NCBI GenBank assembly: GCA_017528675.1
Contig: JAFXOO010000377.1
Span: 1-12,565, forward strand
Reading direction: 5' to 3'
Source of the DNA: Oscillospiraceae bacterium
Lineage (GTDB): Bacteria; Bacillota; Clostridia; Oscillospirales; Ruminococcaceae
DNA length: 12,565 bases
This document shows, piece by piece, positions 1 to 5,931 of the stretch; positions within the stretch are counted from its first letter, which is position 1; each line of letters starts with the position of its first letter. Under the pieces are notes generated by a model that searched no databases, was not told where the DNA came from, and saw only the letters and a program-made list of their open reading frames with translations. Made by a program: the position numbers and the translations under genes.

Positions 1-42
1 GACATGTTCAGCCTGCAGGTACTAATCGGTCGAACACTTTTC
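1..42 (+). rRNA. 23S rRNA, 3' end (partial)
   Basis: The window opens inside the last bases of a 23S rRNA gene. The core GTACTAATCGGTCGA at about 19-33 matches the conserved 3'-terminal segment of Firmicutes 23S rRNA, which in Bacillus reads very similarly before the helix that pairs with the 5' end. The exact mature 3' end cannot be fixed from this fragment; about position 42 is an estimate. The rest of the gene lies upstream of the window. Confidence 0.85.
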
Positions 43-114
43 CTAATGTTTCTGAGTTGTTCTCTTGCATTATTTCTTTTCTGTTCGATTTTGCAAAAAA
101 GTTAAAAAAAAGAC

Positions 115-143
115 TTGACAAACACATCAGAATGTGTTATAAT
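115..143 (+). promoter_or_regulatory. Consensus extended -10 promoter for the tRNA/5S cluster
   Basis: A perfect -35 box TTGACA at 115-120 and a perfect -10 box TATAAT at 138-143 are separated by exactly 17 bases. A TG dinucleotide at 135-136 makes it an extended -10 promoter. A-rich sequence just upstream (about 95-112) resembles an UP element. The expected start is near 150, about 11 bases before tRNA-Lys. The promoter lies between 23S rRNA and the tRNA/5S genes, so these genes can be transcribed independently of the upstream rRNA promoters. Confidence 0.9.
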
Positions 144-160
144 AATTAAGTCAGGTAAAT

Positions 161-236
161 GCACCATTAGCTCAGTTGGTAGAGCAACTGACTCTTAATC
201 AGTGGGTCCTGGGTTCGAGTCCCCGATGGTGCACCA
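161..236 (+). tRNA. tRNA-Lys (anticodon CUU)
   Basis: A complete 76-base cloverleaf with an encoded CCA end. The acceptor stem 161-167/226-232 is fully paired, the D stem is GCTC/GAGC (170-173/182-185), and the anticodon stem 187-191/199-203 is fully paired. The loop CTCTTAA gives anticodon CTT (194-196), which reads AAG lysine codons. The T stem 209-213/221-225 has one T-C mismatch (210/224); the rest of the fold is sound. It is first in a tRNA-Lys, tRNA-Glu, 5S, tRNA-Asn transcript. Confidence 0.95.
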
Positions 237-240
237 CATA

Positions 241-312
241 GGCCCGTTGGTCAAGCGGTTAAGACTCCGCCCTCTCACGGCGGCATCACCAGTTCGAGTC
301 TGGTACGGGTCA
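241..312 (+). tRNA. tRNA-Glu (anticodon CUC)
   Basis: A 72-base cloverleaf without an encoded CCA. The acceptor stem 241-247/305-311 pairs throughout (one G-T), the anticodon stem CCGCC/GGCGG is at 267-271/279-283, and the loop has anticodon CTC (274-276), which reads GAG. The T stem 288-292/300-304 is fully paired. Four bases separate it from tRNA-Lys. Unlike its two tRNA neighbours it needs CCA addition after transcription. Confidence 0.93.
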
Positions 313-313
313 T

Positions 314-336
314 AACGGTTCTTTCACAGAACCGTT
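314..336 (+). other. Hairpin between tRNA-Glu and 5S rRNA
   Basis: A 9-bp perfect stem (314-322 with 328-336) closes a five-base loop TTCAC. It begins one base after the tRNA-Glu discriminator and ends a few bases before 5S rRNA. It is followed by only a short interrupted T tract (TTTCTT). It is more likely a processing element that separates the tRNA and 5S precursors than a full terminator, although partial termination cannot be excluded. Confidence 0.6.
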
Positions 337-341
337 TCTTA

Positions 342-458
<117 letters not shown>

Positions 459-462
459 CATT

Positions 463-538
463 GCCTCCTTAGCTCAGTCGGTAGAGCATGCGGCTGTTAA
501 CCGCAGGGTCGTTGGTTCGAGTCCAACAGGTGGCGCCA
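463..538 (+). tRNA. tRNA-Asn (anticodon GUU)
   Basis: A 76-base cloverleaf with encoded CCA at 536-538. The anticodon stem TGCGG/CCGCA encloses loop CTGTTAA with anticodon GTT, reading asparagine codons. The T arm (GTTGG/CCAAC) is perfect. The acceptor stem 463-469/528-534 contains one internal T-T mismatch (466/531), with the other six pairs intact. It is the last gene of the 5S/tRNA transcript, about 20 bases before the terminator. Confidence 0.93.
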
Positions 539-557
539 GCACGGTTTCCGTGCAGAT

Positions 558-592
558 AAATCGCACGCCGAGATGATCGGTGTGCGATTTTT
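558..592 (+). terminator. Rho-independent terminator of the rRNA/tRNA unit
   Basis: A stem of 13-14 bp (559-571 with 577-589, extendable by 558/590) closes the loop GATGA and runs into a T tract. A smaller perfect hairpin GCACGG-TTT-CCGTGC at 539-553 lies just before it, directly behind the tRNA-Asn CCA end, and could aid 3' processing. Confidence 0.9.
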
Positions 593-612
593 GATTTCCA
601 ACATTCCATCAG

Positions 613-653
613 ATCGCCCCGGTACGATTGCCTGTACCGGGGCGATTGTTTTT
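613..653 (+). terminator. Second strong hairpin terminator at the convergent junction
   Basis: A perfect 13-bp GC-rich stem (613-625 with 634-646) closes an eight-base loop and is followed on the plus strand by TG and five T. It lies between the plus-strand rRNA unit and the end of the minus-strand GTPase gene at 670. The T tract supports plus-strand termination as a tandem back-up. For minus-strand transcripts the hairpin is present but has no T tract behind it, so termination that way is less certain. Confidence 0.75.
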
Positions 654-669
654 CAGGTAGGACATCCCG

Positions 670-3231
670 TCACTTGGCGCCCATATGTTCCGCCATTTGT
701 TTTTCGGCTTCCCGTATCTCATGCAGAAGCTCTGCCGCAGACATCCGGAAAGCACCGTTTCCGAGAATGATGATCTGTTCGGTGCCGTCAGAGGTAGCCA
801 CCCGCACACGGTAGTCCTTCACCAGCTCATGGGATATGCGCTCGATGTAGGAATCCGCCGTTTCCGCCTCCTTCGTGTAGACGATGCTGATGCCGCTTTC
901 CTGCACGATGCTGCCGGGATTTCCCTTGACACGGTAGGCGTCGAACACCACAATCAGCTCGCACTGCCGGTATCCCCGGTAATTTGCCAGCATGTGGATG
1001 AGATCTGCACGGGCGGCTTCGAGATTCTCTGCTGCCGTCTTTTTGAGATCGTCCCACGCAAATATGATGTTGTAGCCGTCCACAAGCAGGTATTCCGGCC
1101 CCTTCGGCAGCGGAACCGGCTTGCGGTCGGGCTTTTCCGTATGCAGATGATGCCGCTCGTCCCGCTTGTCACGCTTTACGGCACCATAGGTGCGCTCGAA
1201 AATCTCCATGAGCTCCTTGTCCTGCGCAGCACTCCCGGTATAGGCTTCCCGGACTGCCCGCACAGGCGCTGTGACCATGACCTCGGAGCGCTCCCGGAGA
1301 TAGCTTTCGGTGTGCATCCGCTGGGGTACCTCGTCCCATTTCACAAGTTCCCCCGCACCGTGCGAGCAGAAAACGGAATCCGGGGAGTTGTCCAGGTCGC
1401 TCTCCGGCCGGTAGTCTGCTGCTGCGATGACTGCTTCCGCATTCACACACGGTGCATAGCCCGATGCAATGGCTGAAAACCGCCCCCGCCCACGGGTGAA
1501 TTCCGTAACCTCGGCTTTGTAGGTCATCAGGAAGGCGGCGGGAGCTTCGCCGGTCAGGAGGGTGAATTCCCCGGCTGTTTCCGGCGACGAGAGCTTCGCT
1601 CCTGCATTTTGCAGATCGGTCATGGCTCTGCCGATGGTGCCGGACGGAATTTCCAGCCTGAACCGCATCCACGGTTCAAGCAGCACGCTCTGCGCCTGCA
1701 TCAGACCCTGGCGGACTGCCCGGTAGGTCGCCTGCCGGAAATCACCGCCCTCGGTGTGCTTTTTGTGCGCACGGCCGGCAGTCAGCGTGATCTTCATATC
1801 CGTGATGGGGGAGCCGGTCAGCACGCCGATATGCTGCTTTTCCCGCAGATGCGTCAGAATCAGCCGCTGCCAGTTGCGGTCAAGCGCATCCTCCCGGCAG
1901 ACGCTCGAAAACACCAGACCGCTTCCCCGTTCACCCGGTTCAAGCAGCAGCCGTACTTCTGCATAGTGGCGCAGCGGTTCATAATGCCCCATGCCCTCGA
2001 CCGTGTCAGCGATGGTCTCCTTATAGGCAACGCCGCCCGGCACGAATTCCGCCCGGATGCCGAAACGCTCCTCCAGCACATGCTGTAGGACAGCCTGCTG
2101 AATCTCGCCCATGAGCAGCACATGAATCTCCTGCAAATGGCCGGAGAACTGCACATGGAGCTGGGGATCCTCCTCCTCAAGCTTCCGGAGCGCCGTCAGC
2201 GCTGTGTGGACAGAGAGCCCCTCCGGCAACTGCACGGCATAGCGCAGCACTGGCTCCAGCTCAGGTGCAGCGGCATCCTCCTCGACGCCGAGCCCCTGTC
2301 CGGGATAGGTGGCGGAAAGACCGGTCACGGCGCAGATCGTGCCCGGATAGACTTCGTCTGCCTGGGTGAATTTTGCGCCGGAATACAGCCGGATCCGGCT
2401 GATCTTTTCCTCGCCGCAGACCGTGTCCCGCACATGCAGCACGCCGCCGGTGATTTTCATGTGCGTCAGACGGCTGCCCTGCTCGTCCTCGGTGATCTTG
2501 TAGACCCTTGCACCGAAGGCAGGCCGTTCCTCCGGCGGGAGTGTCAGCTTCAGCAGCAGGTCAAAAAATGCCGGGACACCGTCCATCTTCAGCGCTGCGC
2601 CAAAGACGCACGGAAAGATGTGCCGCAGCCGGATGGCCTGCGCCAGATTTTCTTCAGAAGGCATCCCGCCGGCGAGCACCTGCTCCATAAGCACCTCGTC
2701 GCAGCTTCCGGCTGCCTCGGCAAAGCGCTCGTCCTGCTGCGGATAGCTGCTGAAATCAATGCACGCTGTCCCGAACCTGCCGCAGAGCTGCGCCATCAGG
2801 GCTTCCCGTGTGAGGTGGGAAATATCCATTTTGTTGATAAAGAGAAAGACCGGCACACCCGCATGCTGCAACAGCTTCCAGAGTGTTTCGGTGTGGCTCT
2901 GGATGCCCTCAGAGCCGCTGATGACCAGAATTGCATAGTCAAGGACAGAGAGCGTGCGTTCCATTTCGGCAGAGAAATCCACATGCCCCGGTGTATCAAG
3001 CAAATTCAGCTCAATTTCGGGATGATCGGGGTCGGGCAGCACAATCCGTGCCTGTTTGGAAAAGATGGTGATGCCCCGCTCCTTTTCAAGGGCATCAGTA
3101 TCGAGAAAGGCATCGCCGTGATCGACTCTGCCAAGCCGCCGGAGAGCGCCTGCGGTGTAGAGCAGACCCTCTGAAAGCGTGGTCTTGCCGGAGTCAACGT
3201 GGGCGAGAATGCCGATGGTAAGTCGTTTCAT
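670..3231 (-). CDS. EF-G/Tet(M)-like translational GTPase fused to a C-terminal YacP/Rae1-type NYN endonuclease domain
   Basis: 853 residues, well beyond the roughly 640 of Tet(M)/Tet(O). The N-terminal GTPase has all the motifs: P-loop AHVDSGKT (10-17), switch I RGITI with T55, DTPGHVDF (79-86), NKMD (133-136) and a GAA G5 site (211-213). EF-G-like domains II to V follow to about 680; LLEPWMRFRLEIP (517-529) matches the domain V entry of ribosome protection proteins. A charged linker (about 684-711) leads to an NYN/PIN-like domain (712-853) with candidate metal-binding acids D718 (VDGYN), D764 (FDAY), D793 (TADSYIE) and D815 (TSDG). In B. subtilis the stand-alone relative YacP/Rae1 cuts mRNA in the ribosomal A site. 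I infer a cytoplasmic, ribosome-binding factor that may couple GTP-driven A-site entry to mRNA cleavage. The start is fixed by AAAGGAG shortly upstream. It is the second gene behind the expansin (17-base gap). A plain tetracycline-resistance label is doubtful, because the drug-displacing loop is not conserved. Confidence 0.88.
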   Translation of the reverse strand: MKRLTIGILAHVDSGKTTLSEGLLYTAGALRRLGRVDHGDAFLDTDALEKERGITIFSKQARIVLPDPDHPEIELNLLDTPGHVDFSAEMERTLSVLDYAILVISGSEGIQSHTETLWKLLQHAGVPVFLFINKMDISHLTREALMAQLCGRFGTACIDFSSYPQQDERFAEAAGSCDEVLMEQVLAGGMPSEENLAQAIRLRHIFPCVFGAALKMDGVPAFFDLLLKLTLPPEERPAFGARVYKITEDEQGSRLTHMKITGGVLHVRDTVCGEEKISRIRLYSGAKFTQADEVYPGTICAVTGLSATYPGQGLGVEEDAAAPELEPVLRYAVQLPEGLSVHTALTALRKLEEEDPQLHVQFSGHLQEIHVLLMGEIQQAVLQHVLEERFGIRAEFVPGGVAYKETIADTVEGMGHYEPLRHYAEVRLLLEPGERGSGLVFSSVCREDALDRNWQRLILTHLREKQHIGVLTGSPITDMKITLTAGRAHKKHTEGGDFRQATYRAVRQGLMQAQSVLLEPWMRFRLEIPSGTIGRAMTDLQNAGAKLSSPETAGEFTLLTGEAPAAFLMTYKAEVTEFTRGRGRFSAIASGYAPCVNAEAVIAAADYRPESDLDNSPDSVFCSHGAGELVKWDEVPQRMHTESYLRERSEVMVTAPVRAVREAYTGSAAQDKELMEIFERTYGAVKRDKRDERHHLHTEKPDRKPVPLPKGPEYLLVDGYNIIFAWDDLKKTAAENLEAARADLIHMLANYRGYRQCELIVVFDAYRVKGNPGSIVQESGISIVYTKEAETADSYIERISHELVKDYRVRVATSDGTEQIIILGNGAFRMSAAELLHEIREAEKQMAEHMGAK

Positions 3232-3248
3232 AGGGCTCCTTTCTGAGG

Positions 3249-4112
3249 TTACCTGGGGAACTGCACCCCGCCTGTGAAGTCGGTATCCGGCTCCATAAGC
3301 GGAACTGCCTCATCTACAACGGCATTGCCGTAGATATCCGTGATCCGGAAGGTGAACGGCCCCGGTCCCATGTCCATTGTCTCGAAGTAGTTATAATTCC
3401 GGCGTGGCACTTCGATGAACTGCCCGTCCGCACCGAGGTACTCGAACCGTGTCACCGGCCAGCGGTGGTTGCGGATCTGCACACCGCACCAGAAGGCGGT
3501 GCTGCCCTCCTTGTAGCGGTACGAAAACGGTGCATCTTCGGCGGTATCCCTTGGCACTATCTTCCAGGAGCACGGCACTCTGCCCTTTTCTGCGGGGGCG
3601 ATCAGCGGGAAGGCATCCGTATAGAGGTCAAGGTCGCCCTTCTTCCCCTCCGGCAGCTCGTCCGTCACGAGGACGTTGATGGTTCCCAGCTCACCGGTGA
3701 CTTCGAGATATGCCCCTGCAAGCTGTGAATTGTTCCAGTCATAGTAATTCATTGCCGTAATCCAGTAGTCCCGGCTCACAGGGTCGAGCATGGCGCAGCC
3801 ACCCTCATAACCGCCGCCGTAAAACGTCGCTTCGCCCGTATGGACAGTGTCCATCGGTTCGAGGGTGTATTCCGCCTTGAAGCGCTTCATGAGCGCTAAG
3901 TCAAACACATCCACCACCCCGTCCGCATTCAGGTCACAGCCGGCGGGAAGGTCGTTCGTTCCGGTCAGCAGCCATTCCTGCAATGCGGGGATGTTGCCCG
4001 CATCGGATGCACCGGCGGGCAGTGCCGGCATCAGCCCTGCCACGAGCAGAGCGGAGAGTGCGGCAAGCTTCTGTTTCATCATCACAGTACCGTTTTCAAT
4101 GAACACGTTCAT
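3249..4112 (-). CDS. Secreted dockerin-containing bacterial expansin (EXLX1/YoaJ family)
   Basis: 287 residues. A signal peptide covers about 1-35 (hydrophobic core LAALSALLVAGLMPAL, likely cleavage after AGA). A dockerin-like segment follows (about 38-85) with one clear calcium loop, DLNADGVVDVFDLALMKR. Then comes a two-domain expansin: the double-psi barrel (about 92-187; GEATFYGGG, VTDELPEG, GDLDL) and a CBM63-like beta-sandwich (about 192-272; FWCGVQIRNHRWPV, YNYFE, GPFTFRITDIYGN). Against B. subtilis YoaJ, T96, D151 and D162 occupy the key barrel positions, while the usual Tyr is Leu153. The planar cellulose-binding surface is represented by F207, W208 and Y240. Expansins loosen cellulose networks without hydrolysis. 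The dockerin implies attachment to a cellulosome scaffoldin outside the cell. The start is set by AGGAGG seven bases upstream; a later Met (MMKQ or MKQ) would give a shorter signal-peptide n-region. Confidence 0.92.
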   Translation of the reverse strand: MNVFIENGTVMMKQKLAALSALLVAGLMPALPAGASDAGNIPALQEWLLTGTNDLPAGCDLNADGVVDVFDLALMKRFKAEYTLEPMDTVHTGEATFYGGGYEGGCAMLDPVSRDYWITAMNYYDWNNSQLAGAYLEVTGELGTINVLVTDELPEGKKGDLDLYTDAFPLIAPAEKGRVPCSWKIVPRDTAEDAPFSYRYKEGSTAFWCGVQIRNHRWPVTRFEYLGADGQFIEVPRRNYNYFETMDMGPGPFTFRITDIYGNAVVDEAVPLMEPDTDFTGGVQFPR

Positions 4113-4146
4113 TGGAGCGCCTCCTGTTATGCTATTTCTTATTTCT

Positions 4147-4176
4147 ATTATAACACGCTGTGCAGCCGGGTGTCAA
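4147..4176 (-). promoter_or_regulatory. Extended -10 promoter of the expansin-GTPase unit
   Basis: On the minus strand a perfect TTGACA (4171-4176) and a perfect TATAAT (4147-4152) are 18 bases apart, with TG in the extended -10 position. The predicted start is near 4140, giving a short leader with the AGGAGG site before the expansin ATG. It is back-to-back with the plus-strand promoter at 4236-4264. Confidence 0.85.
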
Positions 4177-4235
4177 CTACAGAACCCGATTTTCTGAAAC
4201 TTAGAAAAAAATTATTGTTTTTCAATAAAAAGTAC

Positions 4236-4264
4236 TTGACAAATGATAACAGGTGTGCTATACT
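4236..4264 (+). promoter_or_regulatory. Extended -10 promoter of the DUF2975/XRE membrane-protein operon
   Basis: TTGACA (4236-4241), 17-base spacer, TATACT (4259-4264), with TG at 4256-4257. The upstream DNA is AT-rich and holds a small inverted repeat TTATTG-5-CAATAA at 4212-4228 just before the -35 box, a candidate operator or UP element. The leader of about 45 bases contains a short GGGC/GCCC hairpin (4277-4288) and AGGAGGA (4302-4308) before the first gene. Confidence 0.87.
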
Positions 4265-4315
4265 GTAGTTACTGAAGGGCAAGAGCCCGATCCGATCAGA
4301 CAGGAGGACTTCACT

Positions 4316-4777
4316 ATGTGGAACAAGGACAGATCACTGGCGCTTTCGATCATTCTCGTGCGGGCGCTGTTTGTATTCATCATCATTCTGGCGCTCTGTG
4401 TACCGGTTATGGTGCACTGGTATGACATCACCTACACCGAGCGTGTCGGGCTGCTGGAGGGGTCGGTGTTCTGGCCGCTGTCGGTCTGCCTGTATGCAGC
4501 GGCGGTCTGTGGGGAGCTCTGTCTGTGGTATCTGGGGAAGCTGCTTGTGAACATCAAGGCTGACCAGGTTTTCATCCCGGAGAACTGTGCACATCTCCGG
4601 CGCATCTCCTGGTTCTGCCTGCTGGCGGCGGTGCCGTTCTTTGTGTTCGGCTTCTGGCGCTATCTGGGGTTTGTTGTGGCGCTGGCGGCGGCATTCTTCG
4701 GCATCATCATCCGGGTGGTCAAGAATTGCTTTGAAAAGGCCGTTGTCCTACAGGAAGAAAACGATTTCACCATCTGA
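4316..4777 (+). CDS. DUF2975 family four-helix membrane protein
   Basis: 153 residues with four predicted membrane spans (about 11-33, 51-75, 98-112, 116-134) and a conserved cytoplasmic-type segment IKADQVFIPENCAHLRRISW (80-99) that is characteristic of DUF2975. The start at 4316 is chosen because AGGAGGA lies seven bases before it. An upstream in-frame ATG at 4253 falls inside the promoter and is rejected. DUF2975 genes are commonly paired with a small XRE regulator, as here with the gene that follows after 13 bases. The function of the family is not established. A role as membrane partner or sensor for the regulator is a plausible inference from this recurring pairing. Confidence 0.87.
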   Translation: MWNKDRSLALSIILVRALFVFIIILALCVPVMVHWYDITYTERVGLLEGSVFWPLSVCLYAAAVCGELCLWYLGKLLVNIKADQVFIPENCAHLRRISWFCLLAAVPFFVFGFWRYLGFVVALAAAFFGIIIRVVKNCFEKAVVLQEENDFTI

Positions 4778-4790
4778 AGGAGGCAAATCC

Positions 4791-5003
4791 ATGCGCATTA
4801 TCGTCAATCTCGATGTCATGATGGCCAAGCGCAAGATCTCCTCCGGAGAGCTGGCGAAGCGCATCGACATCACCCCCGCCAACCTGTCGATTCTCAAGAC
4901 CGGCAAGGCAAAGGCCATCCGCTTTTCCACGCTGGAGAAGCTCTGTGAAGTGCTCGACTGTCAGCCGGGCGACATTCTCGAATTCCGGAAGGAGGAGGAC
5001 TGA
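4791..5003 (+). CDS. Small XRE-type helix-turn-helix regulator (YozG-like)
   Basis: 70 residues, almost entirely a Cro/CI-type helix-turn-helix domain: MMAKRKISSGELAKRIDITPANLSILKTGKAKAIRF is the DNA-binding part (about 9-45), followed by STLEKLCEVLDCQPGDILEF. This is the short, stand-alone regulator class that sits beside DUF2975 proteins. AAGGAGG lies eight bases before the ATG; longer in-frame extensions upstream overlap the previous gene and lack such a site. It probably regulates its own operon through the promoter at 4236-4264, and possibly the divergent expansin promoter. No ligand domain is present, so any signal must come from a partner such as the DUF2975 protein. Confidence 0.9.
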   Translation: MRIIVNLDVMMAKRKISSGELAKRIDITPANLSILKTGKAKAIRFSTLEKLCEVLDCQPGDILEFRKEED

Positions 5004-5004
5004 C

Positions 5005-5409
5005 ATGCAGCCCAGAAGGTACGCCATCGGCTATGGCATCGCAGCGCTCGTGCTGTTCCTGACCGAAGTGGTGATCGGAACGTGGCTGAATGACTGGCAT
5101 TTTGTCCGTGCCTATCTCGGAGATGTGCTGGTGATTCCGCTGATTTACTGCCTCATCCGCATTTTCACGAACAAGCTCCCCCGCACCATGCCGCTGATTG
5201 TGTTCGGCATCGGCGTGATTGCCGAGATCTCGCAGTATTGCAAGCTCTATGCGATTCTTGGCTTTGAGAAGCACTCGCTGCCGGCGATTATCCTCGGCAC
5301 CGGGTTTTCCTGGTGGGATATGGTGTGCTATGCCGCCGGGGCGGTGCTGATCTGTCTTGTGGAATGGCTTATTTTCAGCCATATAGGTAAGCGAAATGAA
5401 ACTGCTTAA
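5005..5409 (+). CDS. DUF2809 family membrane protein
   Basis: 134 residues with four predicted membrane spans (about 9-27, 38-55, 61-78, 105-124). The pattern VRAYLGDVLVIPLIYCLIR, then AEISQYCKLYAILG and LGTGFSWWDMVCYAAG, matches DUF2809. The conserved polar residues R35, D40, E74, Q77 and D105 lie in or beside the spans and could line a functional site. The start follows a purine-rich GGAAGGAGGAGG one base after the regulator's stop codon, so translation is very likely coupled. The biochemical role of DUF2809 is unknown. Confidence 0.82.
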   Translation: MQPRRYAIGYGIAALVLFLTEVVIGTWLNDWHFVRAYLGDVLVIPLIYCLIRIFTNKLPRTMPLIVFGIGVIAEISQYCKLYAILGFEKHSLPAIILGTGFSWWDMVCYAAGAVLICLVEWLIFSHIGKRNETA

Positions 5410-5905
5410 AATCTTTCTGGCATCAGCGGTTATGGCGGTGCAGTATGTTTCGGCAATCTTCCTGACAGAGGCCATTTCCTACAAAAGCAACGTGCTGATG
5501 CTACTCTATACCGTACTGACTGCCGGCGTCTGGACACTGGTGCTCCTGAGCGAGGACACCCGCACGGTGCTCGCAAAATGGCTGTTTTCCGTGCCACTCT
5601 GCTATCCGGTACTGCTGTGCTATTGGAATACGCACTATGCCGTCCGGGCGCTGAACTGGGCATTTCCCGGCTACGGCAGGCAGTCGGCAGGCGGCGGCTT
5701 TGCAGGGGCAATGCTCCTCCTGCTGCTGACCGCTCTGTGTACTGTGGGTCTGATCGCTGCACTGGCAAGGCATCCGAAGCCGGATCAGAAAGCCGAAGCC
5801 ATCCGCCTTTGCATCGGCGGCGGCTGTACGCTTGCCGTAATCGCCGGTGCCGTGCTGCTTGCCACGCAGTTCCCGCCCTATCCGGATATTACCGCAGGGG
5901 TCTGA
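5396..5905 (+). CDS. Unknown polytopic membrane protein
   Basis: 169 residues, not recognised as a named family. Five hydrophobic stretches are visible (about 5-24, 33-51, 60-77, 101-124, 137-157), separated by short loops; a glycine-rich segment GYGRQSAGGGFAG (92-104) precedes the fourth. The start overlaps the end of the DUF2809 gene by 14 bases in another frame and has only a weak ribosome binding site (AGGTAAG), which points to translational coupling. The gene lies inside the membrane-protein operon, so a role shared with its neighbours is likely but undefined. Confidence 0.72.
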   Translation: MKLLKIFLASAVMAVQYVSAIFLTEAISYKSNVLMLLYTVLTAGVWTLVLLSEDTRTVLAKWLFSVPLCYPVLLCYWNTHYAVRALNWAFPGYGRQSAGGGFAGAMLLLLLTALCTVGLIAALARHPKPDQKAEAIRLCIGGGCTLAVIAGAVLLATQFPPYPDITAGV

Positions 5906-5931
5906 TGCCCCGTACAGAAAGGAGAATCCTC

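Noticed and set aside
463..660. A mobile-element attachment site at the tRNA-Asn 3' end
   Set aside because: No integrase gene and no direct repeat of the tRNA 3' end was found downstream; the DNA runs directly into terminators.
2122..3174. 350-residue plus-strand open frame opposite the GTPase domain
   Set aside because: It is antisense to a gene with complete, correctly spaced GTPase motifs, has no recognisable domain and no ribosome binding site.
670..3231. Calling the GTPase gene a tetracycline resistance gene (tetM/tetO/tetW)
   Set aside because: The domain IV loop needed to dislodge the drug is not conserved, the protein is about 200 residues longer, and there are no mobile-element genes beside it.
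4253..4315. N-terminal extension of the DUF2975 protein from ATG 4253
   Set aside because: This ATG-like start lies between the -35 and -10 boxes of the promoter, upstream of the expected transcription start; AGGAGGA points to ATG 4316.
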